This document shows, one piece after another, positions 8,163 to 15,600 of a stretch of DNA of 64,000 nucleotides. The notes under the pieces were generated by a model. It did not search any database. It worked only from the letters and a program-made list of their open reading frames with translations, and was not told where the DNA came from. The DNA is from Collinsella sp. AF02-46-1 (lineage in GTDB: Bacteria; Actinomycetota; Coriobacteriia; Coriobacteriales; Coriobacteriaceae), in NCBI RefSeq assembly GCF_003465825.1, contig NZ_QSBV01000001.1:62001-126000 (forward strand). Reading direction: 5' to 3'. How positions within the stretch are numbered: the first letter of the stretch is position 1; the number at the start of each line of letters is the position of its first letter. Position numbers and translations under genes: made by a program.

Positions 8163-9295
8163 CACCGCTCCTTAAACGAAAGTTCGATAGTTACCTTGGA
8201 AAACGCGACGGTCACGCCGCCGTGAGCGAGCTTCGGGAAGAAAAGTTTGCCCCCGCCCGCGAGCGCCGCGCGCTCGCACACGTTGTCGACCCCCACCGTC
8301 GCGCGCACGAAATCAGATGGCGAAACGCTGCCTTCGACCTGCGACAACTCCTCTGCGGAATACGTCGCGAGCGGGATACTGCGCGCGTGGCAGAAGGCGA
8401 GCAGACCCTCCTCGCGCGCCTTAACGTCGATCGTCGCCGCCTCGCGCACGGCCGAAGGCGAGATGCCCGCCTGCCCGCACGCGAGAAGAAACGCCTCCCC
8501 GATCGCTTCGGTGCACGCACCGCGACGGCACCCTATGCCCGCAACGATGCAGGGTAAGACAAGGTGAAGCGGCTCGGGCGCAGGCGCCTGCGCCCGCACG
8601 CCCGCCGGCTTCCCCGTCACACCGGCGGGCACGACCTCGCCCGTTGTCTCCGCCGCGCGAACGGACGCACCTGCATTCGCGCCAGCGAACGGCGACACGA
8701 CGATATCGGCCCGAGCGCGGTCGGACGCAATGTCAACCCCCTCAGGCGGCTGTCCCGAAATCGGCATGTCGGAATAGAGCGCCACGCGCCCGCCCGAAAG
8801 CAGCCGCGCCGACACTCGCTTGATAGCCTCGGGATTCGAAACGGCGAGCCCAGCACAGCGCGCCCACGTATCCACCGCCCACACGCCGCGGACGTCGGTC
8901 GCCGTGGTGATGACGGGGATGGCCCCTGCCGCGCGTGCCACAGTTTGCGCAAGCTCGTTCGCACCGCCCAAATGCCCCGACAAAAGCGAGACGGCAAAGC
9001 GCCCCGCCTCGTCGATCACCACAACCGCGGAATCGTTTGCCTTCGAGGCGACATGCGGCGCGATCGCCCGCACGGCGATGCCCGCCGCGCCCACGAACAG
9101 AAGCGCGTCCGACGCTTCCCACGCGAGCGCCGTCCATGCGCGCAGGTCGGCCTTCCCCTCGCCGAACCCGCGCGAAACGGAAACGTTCCAGCCAGAGTCA
9201 TCTTCACCTGTCTGCGCGCAATCGGAAAGCGCGCGTGCGGTGCGCTCCGCCAACGCATACCCCCTCTCAGTGAACGCTATGCAGGAAACCCTCAT
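8162..9295 (-). CDS. cbiG: Cobalt-precorrin-5A hydrolase
   Basis: 377 residues with the three CbiG parts. The N-terminal domain shows LLFVGAAGIAVRAIAPHV and LSGHLGGANELAQTVA. A linker region of about 40 alanine-rich residues (around 215-255) follows. The C-terminal domain starts at VAGIGCRRGACTEAI. CbiG opens the delta-lactone of cobalt-precorrin-5A, releasing acetaldehyde. The ATG at 9295 follows directly on the stop of the upstream methyltransferase gene without overlap. Length and motifs indicate an intact enzyme. Confidence 0.93.
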   Translation of the reverse strand: MRVSCIAFTERGYALAERTARALSDCAQTGEDDSGWNVSVSRGFGEGKADLRAWTALAWEASDALLFVGAAGIAVRAIAPHVASKANDSAVVVIDEAGRFAVSLLSGHLGGANELAQTVARAAGAIPVITTATDVRGVWAVDTWARCAGLAVSNPEAIKRVSARLLSGGRVALYSDMPISGQPPEGVDIASDRARADIVVSPFAGANAGASVRAAETTGEVVPAGVTGKPAGVRAQAPAPEPLHLVLPCIVAGIGCRRGACTEAIGEAFLLACGQAGISPSAVREAATIDVKAREEGLLAFCHARSIPLATYSAEELSQVEGSVSPSDFVRATVGVDNVCERAALAGGGKLFFPKLAHGGVTVAFSKVTIELSFKER

Positions 9296-9985
9296 CTAGC
9301 GCACCACCATCGTCGAGAAGTAGCTGCCCCGATCGGGCACATCGTCGAGCGAGCGGTACACGCGCTCGCCCGGAAGCCCACAGTCCTCTACGAGCTCGGC
9401 ACCGTCGAAGGCACCCTCCTCGCGAAGGATGCGCTTCGTGTCCGCAAGCGAGCGGCGCGCCTTCATGACCACCTTCGTCCCCGGCCAGCCGATTGCGCGG
9501 CGAACGTCATCGTAGCCGCCGGGCACGATGTGCAGAGGCGACGACATCTCGGGCGTGAGGTCGCGCTCGAGCGCCGCGGCGACCGCGCAGAAGCTCGGCA
9601 CGCCGGGAATGGCGCGCGCCTCGAACCCGCGGGCGCGCACGTCGGGCGCTATGCGCTGGAAGGTGGCGTAGATGCTTGGGTCCCCCAGGTTCAGCAGCGC
9701 GACGTCGCGGGCCGCATCCAGGTGCGCGACAAGCTCGCGAACAAGCGAGGCATGCTCGGCCGCGCGGCGCTCGGCGTCGCGCGTCATCGAGAATCGCACG
9801 GGGATCACCGTCTTGCCTGTAAGGTCGACGGCGCCGCGCACAATGTCAAGCGCGACCATGACCCCGTCCGCCGTTTGCGGTGCGGCGATGACCGGACACG
9901 ATTCGATTGTGCGGACGGCCTTGATCGTGAGCAGCTCGGGGTCGCCAGGCCCCGTGCCCACCCCGTACAGCACGCCTTTACTCAT
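9296..9985 (-). CDS. cbiL: Cobalt-factor II C20-methyltransferase
   Basis: 229 residues. The opening VLYGVGTGPGDPELLTIKAV is the CbiL/CobI signature (YGVG-x-GPGDPELLT), with LLNLGDPSIYATF in the SAM/tetrapyrrole pocket and AIPGVPSFCAVAAAL after it. It methylates C20 of cobalt-factor II (or precorrin-2), the first methylation after cobalt insertion. The ATG at 9985 overlaps the end of cbiD by 8 bases. I assign the cobalt-dependent (CbiL) form because the neighbours (cbiD, cbiG, cbiK) belong to the anaerobic route; sequence alone does not separate CbiL from CobI with certainty. Confidence 0.92.
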   Translation of the reverse strand: MSKGVLYGVGTGPGDPELLTIKAVRTIESCPVIAAPQTADGVMVALDIVRGAVDLTGKTVIPVRFSMTRDAERRAAEHASLVRELVAHLDAARDVALLNLGDPSIYATFQRIAPDVRARGFEARAIPGVPSFCAVAAALERDLTPEMSSPLHIVPGGYDDVRRAIGWPGTKVVMKARRSLADTKRILREEGAFDGAELVEDCGLPGERVYRSLDDVPDRGSYFSTMVVR

Positions 9986-11162
9986 ACGTCGCCCCCAATT
10001 CCCCGATAACAGCATCGGCGCCCGACGTGCGGAAAAGCTCGCGGCGCCCGGCGTCGAACACGACCGCGGCGATGTCGCATGCGCCCGCCGCGCGGCGGCG
10101 CAACCTGTCCTCGATTGCCGCAGCGAGCGAGGCGCGCACAGCATCCCCCACGCCGGCGGCCTCGATTACCTCAAGCGCCGTCGTGGTCGTGACCGACGAC
10201 ATGATCTCGTGCACGGTCTTCGCGCCCGCGCCGGCCAAGGCCGCGTGGGCGGCCAGAATCTCCGCGCGGCAGTCGGCGGTACGCGAATGGGTGTCCATGA
10301 TGCCGCCCGCGACCTTCACTAGCTTGCCGATGTGTCCCACAAGAAGGACATTGGTAAATCCCTCGCGAACGCAGCAATCAATCGCATCGCCCACAAAGTT
10401 GGAGATGAAGACCACCGGCGCACCGTTTAGGTGGAAATGCCCCGAGATGAACTGCCCGCCGTAGTTGCCGGGCGTGAGCACGACTCCGCGCCGCCCCATA
10501 GCCGCATGCTGCCGGATCTCGAGCTCGATGCTGTCGCGCAAGGCAGCGAGGCTGCGCGGCTCGACGATGCCCGTCGTACCCAGGATGGAGATGCCGTCCT
10601 CTATCCCCAGGTGCGGGTTGAAGGTCTTTTCGGCAAGGGCAACACCCTCGGGTACCGAAATCGTCACAGCAATATTTCCAGAAAAGCCGTGCGCGGCGCA
10701 CACCTCGCGCACCGCCGAAGTGATCATCGCGCGCGGCGTCGCGTTGATGGCGGCCGCCCCCACCGGCTGCTCAAGCCCGGGCAACGTCACGCGCCCCACG
10801 CCCACGCCGCCATCGACGGAAACTTCCGATTCGCGCGCGGGCACGCCCTTGCTGCCCGCAGCGCCCGTGCCCGGCCCCGCATGTTCCACGAGCGCGTACA
10901 CGAGCACGCCGTCGGTCACATCGGCATCGTCGCCTGCGTCCTTTCGCACGGCGCACTGGGCGCACCCCTCGCCGATGCATACGTCGACCACGTCCGTCTC
11001 GACGGGCAGCCCGCCGGGGGTGACGATCGACACGCGGCCCACGGTCTTTCGTGACAAGAGCATCTCGCAGGCCGCCTTCGCCGCGAGAGCGGCGCAGCTC
11101 CCCGTGGTGTAGCCGCAGCGCAGGCGGGTCGTCCCGGTATATATGTAGTGCTCGAAGGCCAC
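9978..11162 (-). CDS. cbiD: Cobalt-precorrin-5B C1-methyltransferase
   Basis: 394 residues, slightly longer than typical. The N-terminal LRCGYTTGSCAALAAKAA is the CbiD hallmark (GYTTGSCA), followed by VTPGG, INATPRAMI and the ILGTTGIVEPRS and FVGDAIDCC segments. CbiD is specific to the anaerobic (early cobalt insertion) pathway and methylates C1. The best start is GTG at 11162, two bases after the cbiF stop; the open frame continues upstream into cbiF but without family similarity. It is strong evidence for the oxygen-independent pathway in this organism. Confidence 0.93.
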   Translation of the reverse strand: MAFEHYIYTGTTRLRCGYTTGSCAALAAKAACEMLLSRKTVGRVSIVTPGGLPVETDVVDVCIGEGCAQCAVRKDAGDDADVTDGVLVYALVEHAGPGTGAAGSKGVPARESEVSVDGGVGVGRVTLPGLEQPVGAAAINATPRAMITSAVREVCAAHGFSGNIAVTISVPEGVALAEKTFNPHLGIEDGISILGTTGIVEPRSLAALRDSIELEIRQHAAMGRRGVVLTPGNYGGQFISGHFHLNGAPVVFISNFVGDAIDCCVREGFTNVLLVGHIGKLVKVAGGIMDTHSRTADCRAEILAAHAALAGAGAKTVHEIMSSVTTTTALEVIEAAGVGDAVRASLAAAIEDRLRRRAAGACDIAAVVFDAGRRELFRTSGADAVIGELGATYE

Positions 11163-11163
11163 G

Positions 11164-11955
11164 CTAGCTGCTCGCCTTCCGATACCCCGTGGCAAACGAA
11201 GGGTCGTAAAGCTTGCTGCGCTCGTACGACTCCGCTTGCGCGCCGTCGTGCGCAAGCCCGCCGCGAGCTCCGAGCACGCGGCCCACCACCACGAGCGCCG
11301 TGCGGTCGATGCCCTCTCGCGCGCCCGCATCGGCGAGCGTGCCCACTGTGCATCGCACCACGCGCTCCTCAGGCCAGGTCGCCTTATACACGAGCGCCGC
11401 CGGCTCGTCGGAGCTGCGGCCCGCGGCCAAAAGCTCGGCGGAAAGCTCGGCGAGCATACCCGAGCTCAGGAAGATGACCATAGTCGAGCCGCTTTCCGCC
11501 ATGGTGCGCATGCCCTCGCCCGCAGGCATGGGGGTGCGCCCGGAAAGCCGCGTGATCACGACCGACTGGCTGATTCCCGGCAGCGTGTATTCCTGGCGAA
11601 GCGCCGCCGCGGCACCGCAAAAGCTCGACACGCCGGGCACCACCTCGTAGTCCACGCCGCGCGCGTCGAGCGCGTCCATCTGCTCCTGGATGGCGCCGTA
11701 CAGGCACGGGTCGCCCGTGTGCAGGCGCACCACTTCCTCGCCCCGCGCATCTGCCGCGCACATCACGTCGAGCACTTCCTCCAAGGTCATGTGCGCGCTG
11801 TCGTAGACGATGCAGGATTCCTTGCACTCAGCGAGCAGCTCGGGGTTCACAAGGCTCCCCGCCCAAACGACCACGTCGGCCGCGTGCAGAAGGCGCGCCC
11901 CGCGCAGCGTGATAAGGTCGGCGGCGCCAGAGCCTGCGCCAACGATATGAATCAT
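11164..11955 (-). CDS. cbiF: Cobalt-precorrin-4 C11-methyltransferase
   Basis: 263 residues; first gene of the minus-strand corrinoid operon. The N-terminus IHIVGAGSGAADLITLRGAR, the VVWAGSLVNPELL segment, RLHTGDPCLYGAIQEQ and VVPGVSSFCGAAAAL identify CbiF/CobM, which methylates C11. The ATG at 11955 is preceded by a good AAGGGAAGG ribosome-binding site. The leader upstream on this strand (11956-12110) shows no recognisable cobalamin riboswitch, unlike the divergent transcript, so how this operon is regulated is not evident from the sequence. Confidence 0.94.
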   Translation of the reverse strand: MIHIVGAGSGAADLITLRGARLLHAADVVVWAGSLVNPELLAECKESCIVYDSAHMTLEEVLDVMCAADARGEEVVRLHTGDPCLYGAIQEQMDALDARGVDYEVVPGVSSFCGAAAALRQEYTLPGISQSVVITRLSGRTPMPAGEGMRTMAESGSTMVIFLSSGMLAELSAELLAAGRSSDEPAALVYKATWPEERVVRCTVGTLADAGAREGIDRTALVVVGRVLGARGGLAHDGAQAESYERSKLYDPSFATGYRKASS

Positions 11956-12086
11956 CCGAGCCTTCCCTTCCCGTTTCTCATCGCAACCGTTTACGCCGCC
12001 ATTCGCGCAGCGGGCAAAACACGGCGCCTGCGGCAGCAATCGGCGCAAATACGCAGGCAGGAGGCGCAATGCCGCCCGCGCTGGCT

Positions 12087-12115
12087 TTGACACGTTCACA
12101 AGTGCCCACTATCAT
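12087..12115 (+). promoter_or_regulatory. Promoter for the riboswitch-cbiK-transporter transcript
   Basis: TTGACA at 12087-12092 and TATCAT at 12110-12115 are separated by exactly 17 bases, a near-consensus vegetative promoter. Transcription would begin around 12122, about 40 bases before the cobalamin riboswitch. The -10 sits in an 11-base palindrome (ACTATCATAGT), so TATGAT is also present on the opposite strand, but no matching -35 for the cbiF operon is seen at the right distance. Confidence 0.7.
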
Positions 12116-12159
12116 AGTAAAAGTTTCGGCAACGAGCATATGACAATCGGATAAAAGGA

Positions 12160-12295
12160 AATGACCGGCGCGGCGCCTGCACAGCCCGCGCTGGCTTGCG
12201 GAGGGAACCAGGTGGGAATCCTGGGCAAGGGACATTACTGTATAGGACGCGCGGGCGAACCGCCTCGCGCCCCAAGCCAGACTGCTTCGCCTTTT
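12160..12295 (+). promoter_or_regulatory. Cobalamin (B12) riboswitch
   Basis: The conserved core appears in order on the plus strand: GGAGGGAACCAGGTGGGAAT then CCTGGGCAAGGGACATTACT (12200-12239), an arm with paired GCGCGGGCGAAC / CGCCTCGCG, and the closing AAGCCAGACTGC box at 12274-12285. These match the GGGAA-GGTG-AATCC and CTGTA elements of AdoCbl riboswitches. It lies between a promoter at 12087 and the cbiK start at 12414, so high corrinoid should reduce expression of the chelatase and importer. The exact ends are approximate. Confidence 0.87.
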
Positions 12296-12330
12296 CCTCA
12301 CGGCATCGCCGTGGCGTTAGCTCCTTGTGA

Positions 12331-12354
12331 ACCCCGAGGGGTGCGCTTTTCTTT
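12331..12354 (+). terminator. Possible riboswitch expression-platform terminator
   Basis: A short GC hairpin (ACCC-CGAG-GGGT) followed by GCGCTTTTCTTT lies between the riboswitch core and cbiK. It is short for an intrinsic terminator, but its place fits a riboswitch output element. An alternative hairpin, CACGGC-atc-GCCGTG, lies just upstream at about 12299-12313. Confidence 0.4.
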
Positions 12355-12413
12355 CGCTTGTGCCGACAAGCAACTGTCGCCGGGGGACCGGCAAACCGAG
12401 GAAAGGAAAAACC

Positions 12414-13340
12414 ATGTCCGACCAGATGTCACGCCGCGGCTTCATGGGCGCCGCAGCAACCGGAGCCGTCGCGCTCGCCGGAGTCGCGCTCGCGGGCTGC
12501 TCCAACACCTCCGCGAGTTCCGAGAAATCTAGTGAAAAGGAGAAGGCCGCGAAGCCGGTCATCCTCGTCACGAGCTTCGGCACGAGCTACAACGACTCGC
12601 GCCACATCACCATCGGCGCCATCGAAGACGCTATCCGCGAGAAGTACTGGCAGGACTACGACATCCGCCGCGCCTTCACCGCGCAGATCATCATCGACAA
12701 GCTGAAGAAGCGCGACGGCATCACGATCGACAACATGACCGAGGCGCTTGACCGCTGCGTGGAAGACGGCGTGAAGGAAATCGTCGTGCAGCCGACGCAT
12801 CTCATGGCTGGCCTGGAATACGCCGACGTGAAAGACGAGCTCGACAAGTACGCCGACAAGTTCGACAAGATCTCGCTCGGCGACCCGCTGCTCACCTCCG
12901 ACGACGACTACAAAAAGGTGGCCGCAGCCATTAAGGAGAACATGGCGTCCTTCGACGACGGCGAGACGGCGCTGTGCCTCATGGGCCACGGCACCGAAGC
13001 CGATTCCAACGCCGACTATGCCAAGATGCAGGAAGTGTTCAAGAACGAGGGTTTGACGCAGTTCTTCGTCGGCACCGTCGAGGCTGAACCGACCTGCGAG
13101 GATGTTATCGCCGCCGCGAGCGCCGCAGGCTACAAGAAGGCCGTGCTCGCGCCGTTCATGGTGGTCGCGGGCGACCACGCGAACAACGACATGGCAGACG
13201 AGACCGACCCCGACAGCTGGGCTGCGAAGTTCGTGGCCGCAGGCTTCGAAGTGACGTGCCTGCTCCAGGGTCTGGGACAGAACGTCGCGGTCGACGACAT
13301 CTACGTCTCGCACGTGGACGACGCCATCGCCAAGCTGTAA
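12414..13340 (+). CDS. cbiK: Exported sirohydrochlorin cobaltochelatase, Tat lipoprotein
   Basis: 308 residues. The N-terminus has a twin-arginine signal (SRRGFMGAAA, arginines at 7-8), a hydrophobic stretch and a lipobox LAGC with the acylated cysteine at residue 29, so the protein should be exported folded and anchored outside the membrane. From residue 48 the CbiK fold begins (VILVTSFGTSYNDSR). The metal-site histidines expected for CbiK are visible as LMGHGTEA (His192) and VAGDHANND (His255); QPTHLMAGLEY supplies His129 and Glu135. CbiK inserts Co2+ into sirohydrochlorin. The start follows a GAGGAAAGG site. A periplasmic CbiK is known from Desulfovibrio; whether this one feeds synthesis or handles metal or tetrapyrrole uptake is open. 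Confidence 0.88.
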   Translation: MSDQMSRRGFMGAAATGAVALAGVALAGCSNTSASSEKSSEKEKAAKPVILVTSFGTSYNDSRHITIGAIEDAIREKYWQDYDIRRAFTAQIIIDKLKKRDGITIDNMTEALDRCVEDGVKEIVVQPTHLMAGLEYADVKDELDKYADKFDKISLGDPLLTSDDDYKKVAAAIKENMASFDDGETALCLMGHGTEADSNADYAKMQEVFKNEGLTQFFVGTVEAEPTCEDVIAAASAAGYKKAVLAPFMVVAGDHANNDMADETDPDSWAAKFVAAGFEVTCLLQGLGQNVAVDDIYVSHVDDAIAKL

Positions 13341-13348
13341 ACTCGCCG

Positions 13349-13462
13349 CGCACGGGGGCGCCGGTCGCGTCCCCGTGCAACGGGCATGCGCCTTTCCCCG
13401 ACTGACGACGCATGCCCGTTGCATTCGCATCCCGACCGCCCACCGCACGGCGCGGGCGGTCG
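13349..13462 (+). repeat. Three consecutive intercistronic hairpins
   Basis: The gap between cbiK and the small lipoprotein gene is almost entirely inverted repeats: GCACGGGG/CCCCGTGC (13350-13378), a perfect 13-base stem CAACGGGCATGCG (13378-13390 with 13409-13421), and CGACCGCCC/GGGCGGTCG (13433-13441 with 13454-13462). None is followed by a T-run, so they look like mRNA processing or stability structures rather than terminators. Confidence 0.7.
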
Positions 13463-13486
13463 AAGCGATTGAAAGGAACCCCCTCC

Positions 13487-14020
13487 ATGTTGAAGAAAAC
13501 CCTCGTCTTCGCCCTGTCGGCGGCGCTTTGCGCGTTCTCGCTCGCCGGCTGCGCCGGAAATTCAATCGACAGCGCAAAGGCAAGCGATGCCGATTCCCAG
13601 GAAAAGACCGAACAGGCGGCCGATGCGCCCGCGGGCGCAAGCGCTGCCCCCATCACCGCCGACAAGGTGGCCGACGGCACCTATCCAATCACCGTAGATT
13701 CCAGCTCGAACATGTTCAGGATCGTGGACGCCCAGCTCATCGTGGAAAACGGCTCCATGCACTGCGTGATGACGCTTTCCGGCACGGGCTACGGCAAGCT
13801 CTTCATGGGCACGGGCGACGAGGCTGCCGCCGCGAGCGAGGCCGACTTCATCCCCTATGTGGAAAACGCGGAAGGCAAGTACACCTACGACGTGCCCGTT
13901 GATGCGCTCGACGAGGACACCGCCTGTGCCGCGTGGAGTATTAGAAAAGAGCAGTGGTACGACCGCACACTTGTGTTCGAATCCGCCGGCGTCGATCTGC
14001 GCGCCGACGCACTGAAGTAA
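13487..14020 (+). CDS. Small surface lipoprotein of the corrinoid uptake locus
   Basis: 177 residues with a lipoprotein signal: KK-T-LVFALSAALCAFS then LAGC with the cysteine at residue 22. After a low-complexity linker to about residue 60, one soluble domain follows (ADGTYPITVDSSSNMFRIVD through WYDRTLVFESAGVDLRADAL). Its features include a TLSGTGYGKLF segment and YTYDVPVDALDED. The same arrangement of segments recurs in the N-terminal part of the next gene, a substrate-binding protein. No enzyme motif is seen. It is probably an extracellular ligand or metal-capturing accessory of the importer (inference). The start at 13487 is preceded by GAAAGGA. Confidence 0.7.
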   Translation: MLKKTLVFALSAALCAFSLAGCAGNSIDSAKASDADSQEKTEQAADAPAGASAAPITADKVADGTYPITVDSSSNMFRIVDAQLIVENGSMHCVMTLSGTGYGKLFMGTGDEAAAASEADFIPYVENAEGKYTYDVPVDALDEDTACAAWSIRKEQWYDRTLVFESAGVDLRADALK

Positions 14021-14024
14021 CGCC

Positions 14025-15596
14025 ATGCGGTCGATTCTTCCCAAGGGGGAAAACAGGAAGCTCCACAGCATCGCGGCGCGCGCGATCGCCTGCGTTCTCG
14101 TCGCCCTGCTCGCGCTTCCCTTCGCGGGGTGCAGTGCGAGCCCGAACGCGACCGGTGGCACGGCGGGCTCTCAGGAATACACGGTGAGCGTCTCGCTTTC
14201 CGGCGGGTCAGGGCGCGCAAGCATCGCCTCACCCACCACAATTGTGAAGGATGGCGACACCTACACCGCGACCATCACCTGGTCGAGTTCGAACTACGAC
14301 AAGATGACCGTCGACGGCGTGGACTACGCGCCCGTAAACGACGGCGGCAACTCCACGTTCGAGATACCCGTCACGCTCGACGAGGACATCGCCGTGTCGG
14401 CCGAGACCGTCGCCATGTCGACGCCGCACACCATCGACTACACGCTCCACTTCGACTCATCCACCATGAAGGAGAAATCGGGCGACGATGCAAGCGGCGG
14501 CTCCCCTGCGGGAACGGCTTCAAGCGCCGCGGCCGACTTCCACAACGCCGATTTGGGCTGCGGCTGGGAGCCGACGGGAGCGCTTCAGCTTGAATACGCC
14601 GAGCACTTCACTGTCGACGAGTTCGAAGGCGGCCTGCGGCTTATCTGCGTTTCGAACGGGGAGCGCTTCCTCGTGGTGCCGCAAGATGCGAAGGTACCTG
14701 ATGGGTTAAGCTCCGACATCGCGGTCATAAGGCGCCCCGCCGACAAGGTGTACCTCGTGTCGTCGGCGACGATGTGCCTGGTCGACGCGCTCGATGCGAA
14801 CGACAATATCTTAATGTCGGGCACGAAAGCCGACGATTGCTCGGTCGCGGGCTTCAAAAGCGCGCTCGGAAGTGGGGCGATCGCCTACGGCGGCAAGTAC
14901 AGCGCGCCCGACTACGAGCGAATATCGGCCTCGGGCTGCACGCTCGCCATCGAGAACACCATGATCAACCACACGCCCGATGTGAAGGAAAAGCTGCAGA
15001 AGCTCGGGCTCGTCGTGCTCACCGAACAGTCGTCGAGCGAGCCCAAAGCACTCGGGCGCGTCGAGTGGATTAAGCTTTTCGGCGTCCTGTTCGACAAGGA
15101 AGACGAGGCCACGCACCTGTTCAACGAGCAGAAGGCCCGCGTCGAGCAAACGTCGGGGCTCGCGTCGTCAGGTAAAACCGTGGCGTATTTCTACATTAAC
15201 TCGAACGGGGCCGCCGTCACGCGGCGGGCGGGCGACTACGTGGCGCAGATGATCGAGCTTGCAGGCGGCAGCTACGCGCTCGATGACGCGCAGACGGCGT
15301 CGACGTCAGGTTCGTCAGTAACGCTCGAAATGGAGCGCTTCTACGCGACAGCGAAGGATGCCGACATCATCGTCTACAACGGCACCATCGACGAATCGGT
15401 TGCCACCTTGAACGACTTCGTAGGCAAAAACGCGCTATTGTCGCAGTTCAAAGCCGTGAAGAACGGCAACGTCTGGGTCACAAGCGCCGACATGTACCAG
15501 CAGATGACTTCTACCGCCGACATTATCGACGAGCTGCACGGGGCGTTCACCGGCGATGACGCGAGCGACTTCCATTATCTGAGGAAGCTCGGTTAG
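14025..15596 (+). CDS. ABC transporter substrate-binding lipoprotein, BtuF-like, with extra N-terminal domain
   Basis: 523 residues. The lipobox is PFAGC (cysteine near residue 36). Residues about 50-150 form a domain resembling the preceding small lipoprotein (IVKDGDTYTATITW, FEIPVTLDEDIAVSAETVAM). From about 185 to 520 is a class III periplasmic-binding fold of the BtuF/FhuD type: DIAVIRRPADKVYLVSSAT, LVVLTEQSSSEPKALGRVEW, VAYFYINSNGAAVTRRAGDY and VWVTSADMYQQ. It should deliver a corrinoid, tetrapyrrole or iron-complex type ligand to the permease encoded next. Genes on both sides are 4 bases away, so it is in one operon with cbiK. Confidence 0.85.
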   Translation: MRSILPKGENRKLHSIAARAIACVLVALLALPFAGCSASPNATGGTAGSQEYTVSVSLSGGSGRASIASPTTIVKDGDTYTATITWSSSNYDKMTVDGVDYAPVNDGGNSTFEIPVTLDEDIAVSAETVAMSTPHTIDYTLHFDSSTMKEKSGDDASGGSPAGTASSAAADFHNADLGCGWEPTGALQLEYAEHFTVDEFEGGLRLICVSNGERFLVVPQDAKVPDGLSSDIAVIRRPADKVYLVSSATMCLVDALDANDNILMSGTKADDCSVAGFKSALGSGAIAYGGKYSAPDYERISASGCTLAIENTMINHTPDVKEKLQKLGLVVLTEQSSSEPKALGRVEWIKLFGVLFDKEDEATHLFNEQKARVEQTSGLASSGKTVAYFYINSNGAAVTRRAGDYVAQMIELAGGSYALDDAQTASTSGSSVTLEMERFYATAKDADIIVYNGTIDESVATLNDFVGKNALLSQFKAVKNGNVWVTSADMYQQMTSTADIIDELHGAFTGDDASDFHYLRKLG

Positions 15597-15600
15597 CGCC

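Noticed and set aside
11956..12110. A second cobalamin riboswitch on the minus strand before cbiF
   Set aside because: Only short shared pieces are present; the GGTG-AATCC and CTGTA core elements are missing on that strand.
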